DNA of 64,000 bases from Bradyrhizobium sp. OK095 (GCF_900109945.1 NZ_FOBX01000001.1:496001-560000); one strand, 5' to 3'; counted from the first letter of the stretch, positions 26,206 through 35,548 are shown. Numbers and translations: made by a program. The notes: generated from the letters alone by a model not told the origin.

Positions 26206-29088
26206 GTGACCGAACTCTCGGCAGGACATGGCCCCCGCAGCAGCGGCGCCGGAACGCTCCCGGATATCGATGCCGTCTCGTTCGGGCCGTTTTCGCTTCG
26301 CTCGCGACTGCTGGAAAAGGACGGCGTTCCGGTCAAGCTCGGCAGTCGCGCGATGGATATTCTGCGCCTGCTCGTCAGCCGCGCCGGCGAAGTGGTGCCG
26401 AAAGGCGAAATTCTCGCCTACGCGTGGTCCGGGCTTTCGGTCGAGGAGATCAGCCTGCGGGTCCATGTCGTGGAGCTGCGCAGGGTGCTCGGCGATGGCA
26501 AGGACGGTGCCCGCTACATCACCAACATTCCGGGCCGGGGCTATTGCTTCGTCGCGTCCGTGCGGCGTGGCGATCGCGCAGAGGCGCCCTCGCTCGGATC
26601 GCGCGTGTCCGAAACGACAGTGCCATCACCGGTTTTGCCGCGCCGGCTGGACCGGATGGTGGGGCGCGACGAGATCGTCGCCGAGCTGGCGCCGCGCTTG
26701 CGCCGCGATCGTTTCATCACGCTGCGAGGGCCAGGCGGCATCGGCAAGACCACGATTGCGACCGCGCTCGCGCACGAGATGTGCGATACGTTCGAGGGCA
26801 ACGTCCATTTCCTCGAATTCGGTCCGCTGAAGGACGCCGCCCTGGTTGCGAGCACGGTCGCTGCCACGTTGGGCCTCGTCGTGCATCACGACGATCCCTC
26901 GGGCAGCATCATCAACTTCCTGCGCGGACGGCGGCTGCTTCTCATTCTCGACAGCTGCGAGCACGTGATCGACGAGGTCGCGCGCCTCGCGGAGAACATT
27001 TACCGCGAGGCGCCTGGCGTAGCCATCCTCGCGACCAGCCGTGAATCGCTGCTGGTGGAGGGCGAGCAGATTTTCGAGCTCGTTCCGCTGCCGGGCCCGC
27101 CGCAGGACACCTGTCTCGGCGCCCGCGAGGTGCTGACCTATCCCGCCGCACGTCTATTCGTGGATCGCGCCGTCGCGGCGGGACATCGGGACGTCATCAC
27201 GGACGACGATGCGGAAATCCTCGCCCGGATCTGCGGCAAACTCGACGGCATCGCGCTCGCGATCGAGCTTGCCGCCGCGCGCGTCGGTCTCTACGGACTG
27301 CGCGAGATGGCGACGTTGCTCGACAGCCGGCTCCAGCTCGAGTGGCGCGGGCGGCGAACGGCCCCGTTGCGACAACAGACGCTCGGCGCCACCCTCGACT
27401 GGAGTTATGGCCTGATCGGCGAAGACGAGCGGATCGTGTTTCAGCGGCTCGCCGTCTTCGCAGGTCACTTCACGTTAAAGGGCGCGATAGCCGTTGCGAC
27501 TGAAGAGGCGACGCCGGAGGATTGCGTCGTCCACGCGCTGGAGCAGCTCGTGGCCAAGTCGCTGGTGTCGACGCAGCCGGACGGCGCATCGCGGCGTTAC
27601 CGCCTGTTGGATGCCACGCGCGCCTATGCCATGCAGAAGCTGACCGATGGCGGCCAGGCGGATGCGATCGCGCGCCGTCACGCGCTCCATCTTCAAGCCG
27701 CGCTCGAAGCCGGCATGGCGGAGCTCGGCGGCAGCGACCAGACCTCACGTGCGCAGGAGCGCGCAGGCCTGCTCGCCGATGCCCGCGCCGCGCTGGTATG
27801 GAGCTACGCCAGGGATGACGGCGCCGATTTGCGCGTGCCGCTCGCCGGCAGCTGCGCAAGGCTGTTTGTCGAGCTCAATCTGCTGAACGAGGCGCGCATC
27901 TGGTCGGATCGCGCGCTCGCAACGCTCGTCGACGCAGACAGGGGCGGCAGATGGGAGCTCGAGCTCCAGTCGACGCTCGGCCACGCCTTCATGTTCACCG
28001 AGCGCAACAGCGAACAGGCCGAAGCGGCGTTGAGGCGCGGGCTGGAGGTCGCGGAAGCGCTGTCCGACCACGCCAACACGTTCAGGCTGCTGTCGCGGCT
28101 GAACATGTTCTATCGCCGCACCGGCGGCTACCGTCATCTGGTGCCGACCGCACGTCACGCCGAGCGGGTTGCCCGCCTGATCGGCGATACCGCGGGTATC
28201 GCCGGCAGCAAGGCGCTGCTCGGCGTGTCCTATCATCTCGCCGGCGACCAGGCAGAGGCGCAAGCCCATCTTGACGAGGGCATACGCGACGCCGCCGCGC
28301 TGCGCGGAACGCAACCCGGACATTTCGCCTATTCCCGCACGCCGCAGATTCCGCTCGCGCGCGTGCTTTGGCTGCGAGGCTTTCCCGACAGTGCGCTCGA
28401 CTATGTCCGCCCGCTTGTCGGCGCCTCGGCGCCGCGCGACGCGGTCATGCATTGTATCGCGCTATGCTGGTCCGCCTCGGTGTTCGGCTGGGTCGGGGAT
28501 TGGTCGGCCGTCGAGACCATGGCCGGCCGTCTGGCCGCGCATGCGAGCATGCATGGACTCGTTCCCTACGAGGCCGTCGCGACCGGCTTTCGGGCGCAGA
28601 CCATGATCGCCCGCGGCGAGGCGACTGATGGCATCGACCTGTTGGGTAGCGCGCTTCCGCGTCTGCACGCGGATCGCTACGAGCTCTATGCATCGGCGTT
28701 CGCCGCGGATCTGTCGCGTGGGCTGGCCGCGTTGGGACGATTGACGGACGGCGTTCAGGTTCTGCGCGAAACCATTGACCGCGTCGAGCAGGCCGGCGGA
28801 GGCTTCGACATGCCCGAGCTGCTTCGTTTGCGGGGAGAGCTCGAGGCGCAGGGCGGCAATCTCGAAGCTGCCGAAGCAAGTCTCGCCGCGTCGGCCGCGC
28901 TGGCCGAACAACAGGGCGCGTTGTCCTGGCGGCTGCGGACCGAGATGTCGCTGGCCCGGCTTCGGGATCGGTTGGGCGCGCAAGATCCGTTTGAACGCCT
29001 CGCCGAAACCTATGCCCGCTTCTCCGAGGGATTCGAGACCGCCGATCTCACGGAGGCACGGCTGATGCTGGACCAGCCGGCCACCTGA
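26206..29088 (+). CDS. Giant regulator 1: OmpR-type winged helix + STAND/NB-ARC-like ATPase + helical repeats
   Basis: 960 aa, GTG start. Residues about 20-110 form a Trans_reg_C winged helix (FGPFSLRSRLLEKDGVPVKLG...SVEEISLRVHVVELRRVLGDGKDGARYITNIPGRGYCFVASV) with no receiver domain in front. The ATPase domain follows: Walker A GPGGIGKTT at about 175-183, Walker B LLLILDSCEHVIDE at about 244, sensor ATSRESLLVEGEQIFELVPLPGP, and the winged region RRTAPLRQQTLGATLDWSYGLI. Residues 500-960 are Ala/Leu-rich helical repeats, probably TPR-like. Such COG3903-type proteins are thought to be ligand-gated transcription factors that oligomerise with ATP. One of three paralogues in this window. Confidence 0.88.
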   Translation: MTELSAGHGPRSSGAGTLPDIDAVSFGPFSLRSRLLEKDGVPVKLGSRAMDILRLLVSRAGEVVPKGEILAYAWSGLSVEEISLRVHVVELRRVLGDGKDGARYITNIPGRGYCFVASVRRGDRAEAPSLGSRVSETTVPSPVLPRRLDRMVGRDEIVAELAPRLRRDRFITLRGPGGIGKTTIATALAHEMCDTFEGNVHFLEFGPLKDAALVASTVAATLGLVVHHDDPSGSIINFLRGRRLLLILDSCEHVIDEVARLAENIYREAPGVAILATSRESLLVEGEQIFELVPLPGPPQDTCLGAREVLTYPAARLFVDRAVAAGHRDVITDDDAEILARICGKLDGIALAIELAAARVGLYGLREMATLLDSRLQLEWRGRRTAPLRQQTLGATLDWSYGLIGEDERIVFQRLAVFAGHFTLKGAIAVATEEATPEDCVVHALEQLVAKSLVSTQPDGASRRYRLLDATRAYAMQKLTDGGQADAIARRHALHLQAALEAGMAELGGSDQTSRAQERAGLLADARAALVWSYARDDGADLRVPLAGSCARLFVELNLLNEARIWSDRALATLVDADRGGRWELELQSTLGHAFMFTERNSEQAEAALRRGLEVAEALSDHANTFRLLSRLNMFYRRTGGYRHLVPTARHAERVARLIGDTAGIAGSKALLGVSYHLAGDQAEAQAHLDEGIRDAAALRGTQPGHFAYSRTPQIPLARVLWLRGFPDSALDYVRPLVGASAPRDAVMHCIALCWSASVFGWVGDWSAVETMAGRLAAHASMHGLVPYEAVATGFRAQTMIARGEATDGIDLLGSALPRLHADRYELYASAFAADLSRGLAALGRLTDGVQVLRETIDRVEQAGGGFDMPELLRLRGELEAQGGNLEAAEASLAASAALAEQQGALSWRLRTEMSLARLRDRLGAQDPFERLAETYARFSEGFETADLTEARLMLDQPAT

Positions 29089-29152
29089 AAGTCTCGACGC
29101 TGGCTGCTCGGCCCTCGTGCCTATTCAACCGCGCAAGAAAATTGACTCCAGC

Positions 29153-29851
29153 CTACGCGGCCGACTTCGCCTTTTTTGCCAGGGCAGCCAGCAGCGTCTG
29201 CGCAGCCGGGCCCGACGAGCTCGGATTCTGCCCAGTGATGAGCTGGCCGGAGCTGACGACGTGCACGCCCCAGTTCGCCGTCTTCGAGAACACGGCGCCG
29301 AGCTTCAGCATCTCGTCCTCGACAAGGAAGGGAACGACCTTGGTCAGGCCCACATCCTCTTCCTCGCCGTTGGTGAAGCCGGTCACTTCCTTGCCCTCCA
29401 CCAGCGGCTGACCGTCGGGCGTCTTGACGTGGCGCAGCGCACCGGTCGAATGACACACGACGGCGATGGTCTTGCCGGCGGCGAGGAAGGACTCGATCAG
29501 CTTGACCGAGTTGTTGTCTTCGGCGAGGTCCCACATCGGGCCGTGACCGCCGGGATAGAAAACGGTGTCGAAGTCTTCCTGCCTGACGCTGTCGAGGCGC
29601 ACGGTGTTGTCGAGCTGGGCTTCGGCGGCCGCGTCCGCCTCGAAACGCAGCGTGAGGTCGGTGCGGAACTCAGGCTCGTTGCTCTTGGGATCCAGCGGAG
29701 GGCGGCCGCCCTTGGGCGAGGCGAGGGTGATCTCGGCGCCGGAATCCTTGAAGACGAAATAGGGGGCTGCAAGCTCTTCGAGCCAGAAGCCGGTCTTGCG
29801 TCCGGTGTTGCCGAGCTGGTCGTGCGAGGTGATGACCATCAATATTTTCAT
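29153..29851 (-). CDS. DJ-1/PfpI family protein (type 1 glutamine amidotransferase-like)
   Basis: 232 aa from ATG 29851 preceded by AAGGAGG; a longer frame to 29965 has no ribosome site. Fold signature: MKILMVITSHDQLGNTGRKTGFWLEELAAPYFVF, FYPGGHGPMWDLAED, and nucleophile elbow VVCHSTGAL with Cys133-His134. This is the Hsp31/HchA-like subgroup, whose members act as glutathione-independent glyoxalases or chaperone/deglycase-type stress proteins. The decamer repeat at 29974-29996 lies upstream, linking it to the giant regulators. Convergent with giant regulator 1. Confidence 0.9.
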   Translation of the reverse strand: MKILMVITSHDQLGNTGRKTGFWLEELAAPYFVFKDSGAEITLASPKGGRPPLDPKSNEPEFRTDLTLRFEADAAAEAQLDNTVRLDSVRQEDFDTVFYPGGHGPMWDLAEDNNSVKLIESFLAAGKTIAVVCHSTGALRHVKTPDGQPLVEGKEVTGFTNGEEEDVGLTKVVPFLVEDEMLKLGAVFSKTANWGVHVVSSGQLITGQNPSSSGPAAQTLLAALAKKAKSAA

Positions 29852-29973
29852 GACTGCCTCCTTGAGTGCGTTTGCTGCGATGACGCACTCCATCGTGATG
29901 GAGGTGCGCCGGCCTGGGTCTCGTTCGAGCATCGTTCGTTGCCCGCAAACCCAATCTGCGCTCAACGCGGCCT

Positions 29974-29996
29974 GTTAGCTCGTTATGTCGTGTTAG
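29974..29996 (-). promoter_or_regulatory. CTAAC repeat upstream of the DJ-1/PfpI gene (3 units)
   Basis: Coding-strand order is CTAAC, N5, ATAACGAG, CTAAC (plus-strand GTTAG 29974, GTTAT 29982, GTTAG 29992). Spacing is 10 nt between the distal two units and 8 nt to the proximal one. It ends 123 nt before the ATG. The ATAACGAGC part is also found at 35569 and, as CTAACGAGC, at 33967. Confidence 0.65.
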
Positions 29997-30040
29997 GCGT
30001 TGAGAGGGAGAGTTATCGCCGCCCGCAAACCGCGTCGTCG

Positions 30041-30748
30041 CTACTCGAAGACCGCGTCAAAAATCTCGACGTCCATCAGCACCGGCTTGGCGATCACGGT
30101 TCCGTCAGGCTGTAGCGTCTGCACACGCCGTAGCGTCGGCACCACGATGCCGCCGAAACTGTCATGAGCCCAGGAGTAATGTGTGACCTTCATCCCGAAG
30201 AGATCGTGATCCGTCCGCCGTTGCAGCGCGTTTTCGTCGAAATAGAAGATCTGCTCGGGCGCGAGCGTGATCAGGTGTGCGGGGAATTGCGCCCGTAGCC
30301 GCCGCCAGGTCTCGGTGCCTTCGCGCCACGGCGCGAGTTCCTCGACCACGACGTCGGGATGCGCAAGCAGGAATGGGATCGTCAGATAATTCCAGATCGC
30401 GACGCCGCAGAAGAAAACGAGATGCAGTTCGTCCGCAAGCGGGGGGGGACTGGCTTCGGGAAACGCGAGGCCCGGATTGCGCCAGGTCCGCAGCACCGCG
30501 CCATCCAGGCTTTCGATCGTAATCGCGTCCGGTTGAAAGGAGCCCGAATGTTCTCCCCCGGTGATGCCGGTGAAGCGGACGGATTGCGTGCGGGTCGAGC
30601 CTTCCGCGGTCACATCCTTGAATTCTCTGGCATGCCCGGCGCTGGAGAACAGCGTTCCGCCGACGGACAAGTGGAGCGTGAACCGGTTCAAGCTATTCCA
30701 GCGGGCCAAACCGCCGCTGGCATCGATTACGTCGTCAAGAAGAGCCAT
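30041..30748 (-). CDS. Uncharacterised 235-aa protein
   Basis: 235 aa, no signal peptide, no membrane helix, no motif I can assign. It starts MALLDDVIDASGGLARWNSLNRFTLHLSVGG, a phrase seen in uncharacterised proteins whose N-terminus resembles outer-membrane lipoprotein-sorting (LolA/LppX-like) families, and is rich in predicted beta strands (ITIESLDGAVLRTWRNPG, HLVFFCGVAIWNYLTIPFLL, IFYFDENALQRRTDHDLFGMKVTHYSW). It lies between giant regulator 2 and the DJ-1/PfpI gene on the same strand, with its own decamer repeat 60 nt upstream, so it is probably part of the same stress response. Real gene by length, composition and regulation; function unknown. Confidence 0.8.
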   Translation of the reverse strand: MALLDDVIDASGGLARWNSLNRFTLHLSVGGTLFSSAGHAREFKDVTAEGSTRTQSVRFTGITGGEHSGSFQPDAITIESLDGAVLRTWRNPGLAFPEASPPPLADELHLVFFCGVAIWNYLTIPFLLAHPDVVVEELAPWREGTETWRRLRAQFPAHLITLAPEQIFYFDENALQRRTDHDLFGMKVTHYSWAHDSFGGIVVPTLRRVQTLQPDGTVIAKPVLMDVEIFDAVFE

Positions 30749-30807
30749 GTCCCGCCATATCTGCCGTGAAGTGCAACCACCATGGCGGGGCGGATGCGGC
30801 TTGGCGT

Positions 30808-30822
30808 GTTAGAAGTTGTTAG
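30808..30822 (-). promoter_or_regulatory. CTAAC decamer repeat upstream of the uncharacterised gene (2 units)
   Basis: Plus-strand TGTTAG at 30807 and again at 30817, exactly 10 nt apart (coding strand CTAAC-N5-CTAAC, preceded by GCAAC-tc). It lies 60-74 nt before the start codon at 30748, and after the stop of giant regulator 2, so it marks an independent promoter for this gene. Confidence 0.7.
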
Positions 30823-30866
30823 GAGTTGCGAGCGGGTGGGATGGCGGTATCCCGTTGAAGATGCTG

Positions 30867-33710
30867 TCAATTCAGCGCGGCCAGGAGCTCCCTTGCGGTT
30901 ACGAGATCGCGGCTCTGGAGTCCCTCCTGGTAGCGCGCGACGAGCGGGGCGAGCAGGTCGTGCGCTTCGCGCGCTTTTCCGGTCTGGCGCCAGAGCTGGC
31001 CGAGGCTGATCGCCCCTCGTAGCTCCCAGCCGAGCGCGCATTGCCGCCGCGACAGATCGAGCGATTTCTGCAAGCAATGCTCGGCCTCCGCGGCATTGCC
31101 CGATCGTGCCAGGATGTCGCCCCTGACCCTGAGCATCTCCGGCATGTCGAAGGATTCGCCGTGATCGGGGATCTCGGCGATGGCCTCGTTGATCGTCCGC
31201 AGGGCCTCATCGAGCTGGTCCTGCGCCGCGAGACCCTCGGCGAGTGCGGTGGCAAACACCGTCGTCATGATCCGGTGCCGCGTGGCGTACAACGTGGCCT
31301 GGCTGCGGCGAAGATGCTCGATCCCGCCGTCGACGTCGCCGCGACGCAGCAGCAGCTTGCCCTTCTGGCCGATGCCGACCGCATGATAGGGGCCGAGGAA
31401 GTGTCGCGCCGAATGATCGATCAGCCGCTCGATCAGGATTTCGGCATTGGCCCAGTCACCGACCCAGAGGAACACGTAGATGGTCCAGATCAGGGCGATG
31501 CCGAGGGTGAGCGGCTGTTCGAGCAGCTCCGCCTCGCCCACCGTGTATCTGGCGGCTTCAACGGCGCGATCGGGCCGGCCCGTGAGCCAGAGGCCGCGCG
31601 CGAGCGCCACCAGCGCGACGATCCGGTCGTCATAGCCGAGATGCCCGATGTTCAGCCGCCGCGAGCCGGGATTTTCCACCATCGCGCTTTGGCAGAACCG
31701 CACGGCCTTGTCCTGGTTGCCGATGAGATGATGCGCGACGCCCAGCATCCATTCCACGTTCAGTGCGGCGGCGGGATCGTTCAGCTTGCGCGCAACACTC
31801 TCGCCTTGCTCGCCGGTGCTGAGTGCGCCGTGAAAATCGCCGACCCTGGTCAGGTAGATGTGCAAGCCGCGCAGCAGCCAGAGCTGCCAGTGCAAATCCT
31901 CAAGCTCCCGCGCAAGCTGGAGACTGCGCGTGAACGCCGACCGCACCGCCTCGGTATTACCTTGCGTGAACATCACGGAGACGCCGAGCGCGGCCTGAAG
32001 ACTCATCTCCTGGCGGCTGTCCAATGTGTTCGCGTCGGAAGCGGTCAGCGCCTGCTGCGTCCAGCGAAAACACTCCGTCAGCAAGGTCAGCTCGAGGAAG
32101 AACTGGGCGGCTGACGCCGCCAGATCCACGCCGATCGTCCGGTCGCCGCCGTCCGAGAAGCTCCAGGTCAGCGCGGCCCGCACATTGGGAAGGTGGTCGG
32201 CATAGGGAAGAAAGCCGCCTGCGCTCCGCATCCCCGAGGATTTGAGTGCGATGTCGCGGAGGAAATCGCGGAAATATTGGGCGTGTGCACGCGCGACGCG
32301 GGTCGCTTCCCCGTTCTCGACGAGCTTGTCGCCGACAAAGGCGCGGGTGGTGTCGAGCAGGCGATAGCGCAGCCGCCGCTGCGCGGGCGAGGTCGCGATC
32401 AGGGATTTCGAGAGCAGGTTCGAGATCGCCTCGACCGCCTCGGACTCGCCGATGCCCTGGCAGGCTGCGACGGCAAGCGCGGCCTCCAGCGTGAACGGCC
32501 CGACGAACACCGACAATCCGCGCAAAGTCGCACTTTCGGCGGCCGGCAGCAAATCGTAGCTCCAGGCGAGCGCGGCGCTTAAGGTCTGGTGCCGCGGGAT
32601 CGCGGTGCGCCGTCCTCGCCACAGCAGCGAGAAGCGGCTGTCGAGCAGCGAGGCAGTCCCGGCAATGCCATAGGCATTCACGCGTCCGGCGGCGAGTTCG
32701 ATCGCGAGCGCGATGCCGTCCAGCCGCCGGCAGATCTCGGCGACGAGCGGCGCGTCCTCCTCGCTGAGCTCGAATTCGCTCAAGCTCTCGGCAATGCGTT
32801 CGACGAAGAGCTGGCTTGCGGGATAGGCAAGGATCTCGGCCATACTGAGCCCGTCGCGCTCCGGCGGGCAATCCAGCGGAAACAGCCGGTGGACGCGTTC
32901 ACCTTCGGTGCGAAAGGATTCGCGGCTGGTGGCGAGGATATGCAGCTCGGTTGCCTCGTGGACGATGCGTTCGGCCAGCGGCGCGAGTTCGTCGATGACG
33001 TGCTCGCAACTGTCGAACACCAGCAGCATCCGCCGGTTGCGCAGGAACGTCAGCAAGCCCGGCATCGGGTCGTCGGAATTCACGGTCAGGCCGAGCGCGG
33101 CCGCAATCGTTCCGGGAACGAGCCGGGCATCCGTCAGCGCGCCGAAATCGACGAAGCAGACCTGGCCGCCGAAGGCCTCGACCTCGCGGTGGGCGACGGC
33201 GAGTGCGACCGAGGTCTTGCCGATCCCGCCGGGGCCGACGATGGTGACGAAGCGATGCAGGCCGAGCTCGGCGGAAATCTTCTCGACGTCATCATCCCGC
33301 CCGATCATCCTTGCAAGCGGCGATGGCAGCGCATGGGGCGAAGCGGCAGGCAGGCTGGCCCGGCTTTCCGACGGTGCAGGGCGGAGCAGCGGGGCGGCGA
33401 AACAATAGCCGCGCCCGGGGACGTTGACGACGTAGCGCGAGGCTTCGCCGGCATCGCCTAAGGCCTTGCGCAGCGTCGTGATGTGGAAGCGCAGACTGCC
33501 TTCGTCGACGGTCACGTCCGCCCAGACCCGCTTGATCAGCTCCCGCTTGTCCACGACCTCGCCTGCGCGCTCGGCGAGAAAAATCAGGATGTCGAGCGCG
33601 CGACCGCCGAGGTGAAGCGGGGTGCCGTCCTTCTCCAGCAGCCGCGACTTTGCAACCAGCCGGAATGGCCCGAAGGAAATCGCCGAATCCTGGCCGCTAG
33701 TGTCCGCCAC
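30867..33710 (-). CDS. Giant regulator 2: OmpR-type winged helix + STAND/NB-ARC-like ATPase + helical repeats
   Basis: 947 aa, GTG start. Winged helix at residues 10-105 (ISFGPFRLVAKSRLLEKDGTPLHLGGRALDIL...TVDEGSLRFHITTLRKALGD...RYVVNVPGRGYCFAAPL). Walker A GPGGIGKTSVALA near 160, Walker B RMLLVFDSCEHVIDEL, sensor ATSRESFRTEGERVHRLFPLDCPPERDG, then RRTAIPRHQTLSAALAWSYDLL and a long helical-repeat C-terminus. The N-terminal 400 residues are nearly superimposable on regulator 3 (44018-46867), including the recognition-helix segment DEGSLRFH, so both may read similar DNA. A 37-bp element shared with regulator 3 lies 45 nt upstream. Divergent from a HisKA_2 kinase gene. Confidence 0.9.
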   Translation of the reverse strand: MADTSGQDSAISFGPFRLVAKSRLLEKDGTPLHLGGRALDILIFLAERAGEVVDKRELIKRVWADVTVDEGSLRFHITTLRKALGDAGEASRYVVNVPGRGYCFAAPLLRPAPSESRASLPAASPHALPSPLARMIGRDDDVEKISAELGLHRFVTIVGPGGIGKTSVALAVAHREVEAFGGQVCFVDFGALTDARLVPGTIAAALGLTVNSDDPMPGLLTFLRNRRMLLVFDSCEHVIDELAPLAERIVHEATELHILATSRESFRTEGERVHRLFPLDCPPERDGLSMAEILAYPASQLFVERIAESLSEFELSEEDAPLVAEICRRLDGIALAIELAAGRVNAYGIAGTASLLDSRFSLLWRGRRTAIPRHQTLSAALAWSYDLLPAAESATLRGLSVFVGPFTLEAALAVAACQGIGESEAVEAISNLLSKSLIATSPAQRRLRYRLLDTTRAFVGDKLVENGEATRVARAHAQYFRDFLRDIALKSSGMRSAGGFLPYADHLPNVRAALTWSFSDGGDRTIGVDLAASAAQFFLELTLLTECFRWTQQALTASDANTLDSRQEMSLQAALGVSVMFTQGNTEAVRSAFTRSLQLARELEDLHWQLWLLRGLHIYLTRVGDFHGALSTGEQGESVARKLNDPAAALNVEWMLGVAHHLIGNQDKAVRFCQSAMVENPGSRRLNIGHLGYDDRIVALVALARGLWLTGRPDRAVEAARYTVGEAELLEQPLTLGIALIWTIYVFLWVGDWANAEILIERLIDHSARHFLGPYHAVGIGQKGKLLLRRGDVDGGIEHLRRSQATLYATRHRIMTTVFATALAEGLAAQDQLDEALRTINEAIAEIPDHGESFDMPEMLRVRGDILARSGNAAEAEHCLQKSLDLSRRQCALGWELRGAISLGQLWRQTGKAREAHDLLAPLVARYQEGLQSRDLVTARELLAALN

Positions 33711-33754
33711 GGGTCAATGGGTTCCAGTGAAAAGGGCTGATGCCTGTACTCTGA

Positions 33755-33791
33755 TCTACCAGACCGAGACGACGAGTAAACTGGTCGAAAG
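33755..33791 (-). promoter_or_regulatory. 37-bp element shared by the upstream regions of giant regulators 2 and 3 (copy 1)
   Basis: TCTACCAGA, 11 variable nt, then AGTAAACTGGTCGAAAG. The same pattern with identical spacing occurs at 46913-46949. TCTACCAG and CTGGTCGA form a near-perfect inverted repeat (7 of 8). Read on the minus strand it could instead be a promoter (TTTACT, 16 nt, TAGATC). It starts 45 nt upstream of the regulator start codon. Confidence 0.65.
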
Positions 33792-33946
33792 TGGCAAAAT
33801 GGCGTGGCGATTGTCGAACGTGCGGGGAATATCCGTCGCAAATTTTGCTTAAACACGAGCGGTTTACGGCGTGATCGGCACGATTTGTCAGCGTGCCTGA
33901 CGGTCGCGGTGCCGGTGTCGGCTGCGAAAGTGTGATGCCGCCGATC

Positions 33947-33971
33947 ATAACAGAATCTTGCAACGTCTAAC
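33947..33971 (+). promoter_or_regulatory. CTAAC-type repeat upstream of the HisKA_2 kinase
   Basis: ATAAC at 33947 and CTAACGAGCAAAA at 33967 are two helical turns apart (20 nt). GCAAC at 33960 precedes the second unit by 7 nt, as it also does in front of the uncharacterised gene. The element ends 68 nt before the ATG. The middle 10-nt position is not conserved, making this the weakest of the five. Confidence 0.5.
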
Positions 33972-34038
33972 GAGCAAAACGCGCGCGACGCATCCACTAT
34001 GCTTCCGAGTTAGGTCCTATTCCAACGGGGAGGCTATC

Positions 34039-34707
34039 ATGTCCGCTATTGGCTCGATGCCGGACGGCAATGCCGTTCGATCTCAATTCGTCGCCAGTCT
34101 TGACGATCAGTCGCGTGATTGGGAGCTCGTGCTGAGGGAGTCCCACCATCGCATGAAGAATACGCTGACACTTCTGGGTGCGTCAGTCCGTCGCGATTTC
34201 ACGCGAGCAGGCACCAAGGACGTCTCGCTGGCTGTGGACCGGTTCGAGCGGCGCCTCGTCGCCTTTGGCCGGCTCTATCAGCTCCTGTCCGACAACGACG
34301 AGCTATCGATGGTCTCCGTCGAGGCTTTCTTCGAAAATCTGTGCGCGGCGATCTCCGAAGCGGTGCTGGAGCCGGCAGGGATCCGCTGCGAGGCCGCGAT
34401 CGGGAGCGGCACGCTGCCGGCGTCGCAATGCCACCGCCTCGCGCTGATGCTGACGGAGCTGGTCACGAACGCGGCAAAGCACGCCTTCCCGAACAAGAAC
34501 GGTGCGCTGATCCGCATCGACGTTGCGAACCGCGATGGCGCCTGGGTCTGCACAGTGGCCGACAACGGGATCGGCGCGACGGCGCCGCTCCAGGGCACCG
34601 GCAGCCGTATCCTCGAAGGGCTCGCACGCGGCATCCAGGCACGGCTGCATGGCGAGGCGGGGCAGGGCGGCACGCGGGTGACCATCGTGATGCCGTCCGC
34701 CGCTTGA
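34039..34707 (+). CDS. Stand-alone HisKA_2-type sensor histidine kinase core
   Basis: 222 aa from ATG 34039 with ACGGGGAGG upstream; the frame is open to 33958 but that part overlaps the regulatory repeat. Only the kinase core is present: H-box WELVLRESHHRMKNTLTLLGASVRRDF with the phospho-accepting His, then the ATPase domain with N-box LMLTELVTNAAKHAF and G-box VADNGIG. There is no PAS, GAF or membrane sensor domain and no response regulator next door. HisKA_2 kinases often feed PhyR/EcfG-type general stress signalling in alphaproteobacteria, which fits the neighbouring stress genes. Signal input is unknown. Confidence 0.85.
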   Translation: MSAIGSMPDGNAVRSQFVASLDDQSRDWELVLRESHHRMKNTLTLLGASVRRDFTRAGTKDVSLAVDRFERRLVAFGRLYQLLSDNDELSMVSVEAFFENLCAAISEAVLEPAGIRCEAAIGSGTLPASQCHRLALMLTELVTNAAKHAFPNKNGALIRIDVANRDGAWVCTVADNGIGATAPLQGTGSRILEGLARGIQARLHGEAGQGGTRVTIVMPSAA

Positions 34708-34738
34708 AATGGTTTCAACTCAAATCCGGGAGTCCGAC

Positions 34739-35428
34739 ATGACCACACTCGAAATCGACCGTGACGCCCGGGCCAAGCCCTCGACATCACGCAGCGTAGA
34801 TATGAAGCTCGAGATCGTCGTGATACCCGTGTCCGATGTCGACCGCGCCAAGGCGTTTTATGCGCGACTCGGCTGGCGGCTGGATGCCGACTTTGCCTCC
34901 GGCGACGCGTGGCGCGTGATCCAGTTCACGCCGCCGGGCTCGGCCTGTTCGGTGATCTTCGGCAACAACGTCACAGCGGCAGCGCCCGGTTCGGTGCGCG
35001 GGTTGTACCTGATTGTCTCCGATCTGGAGGCCGCACGACAAGATCTGCGCGACCGCGGCGTCGAGGTCAGCGAGCCGTTTCACGGCGCCGGCGATGTTCA
35101 CGCCGGACCCGACGAGCCATATCTGTTCGGCAGCGTGCGCGTCAGTGGTGCTGACCCCAAGCGCGGCAGCTACAGCTCATTCGCCTCGTTCAGCGATCCC
35201 GACGGCAATGGCTGGCTGTTCCAGGAGATCACGGCGCGATTGCCCGGACGCATCGCGGGCGACGGCACGACATTCGCTTCAACGGCCGATCTCGCCGCGG
35301 CGGTGCGCCGCGCGGCGGCAGCGCATGGCGAGCACGAGAAGCGGACCGGAGGACATGACGAGAATTGGGCCGACTGGTACGCCGACTACATCGTGCGTGA
35401 GCAGGCCGGTCAGCCGCTGCCGTCCTGA
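34739..35428 (+). CDS. Glyoxalase/bleomycin resistance (VOC) family protein
   Basis: 229 aa from ATG 34739 (GGGAG upstream) rather than ATG 34709, which lies directly on the preceding stop. Two VOC beta-alpha-beta-beta-beta units are visible in residues 20-150: DMKLEIVVIPVSDVDRAKAFYARLGWRLDADF and GLYLIVSDLEAARQDLRDRGVEVSEPF, ending FASFSDPDGNGWLFQEI, the usual final strand with the metal-ligand Glu. An extra C-terminal 75 residues (helical, TFASTADLAAAVRRAAAAHGEHEKR...NWADWYADYIVREQ) is not part of the VOC fold. Probably a metal-dependent isomerase, dioxygenase or detoxification enzyme. Confidence 0.87.
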   Translation: MTTLEIDRDARAKPSTSRSVDMKLEIVVIPVSDVDRAKAFYARLGWRLDADFASGDAWRVIQFTPPGSACSVIFGNNVTAAAPGSVRGLYLIVSDLEAARQDLRDRGVEVSEPFHGAGDVHAGPDEPYLFGSVRVSGADPKRGSYSSFASFSDPDGNGWLFQEITARLPGRIAGDGTTFASTADLAAAVRRAAAAHGEHEKRTGGHDENWADWYADYIVREQAGQPLPS

Positions 35429-35548
35429 AGTCGCGGCATTCCCCGCTCACGGCGCGCGATGACATGGTCGTCGCGCGCCGTTCTGCTTTGTGTCGCGCGC
35501 GTCGTAAAGCAGCACTCGGCCGCTGCGATCACCCAGACTCGCAAGGGC

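Larger units (their letters stand above)
33711..34038. other. Divergent control region between giant regulator 2 and the HisKA_2 kinase
   Basis: 328 nt without a supported gene. It contains the 37-bp element (33755-33791) on the regulator side and ATAAC/CTAAC units (33947-33971) on the kinase side. Between them there is only AT-richer sequence around 33795-33860, probably promoter DNA. Confidence 0.55.
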
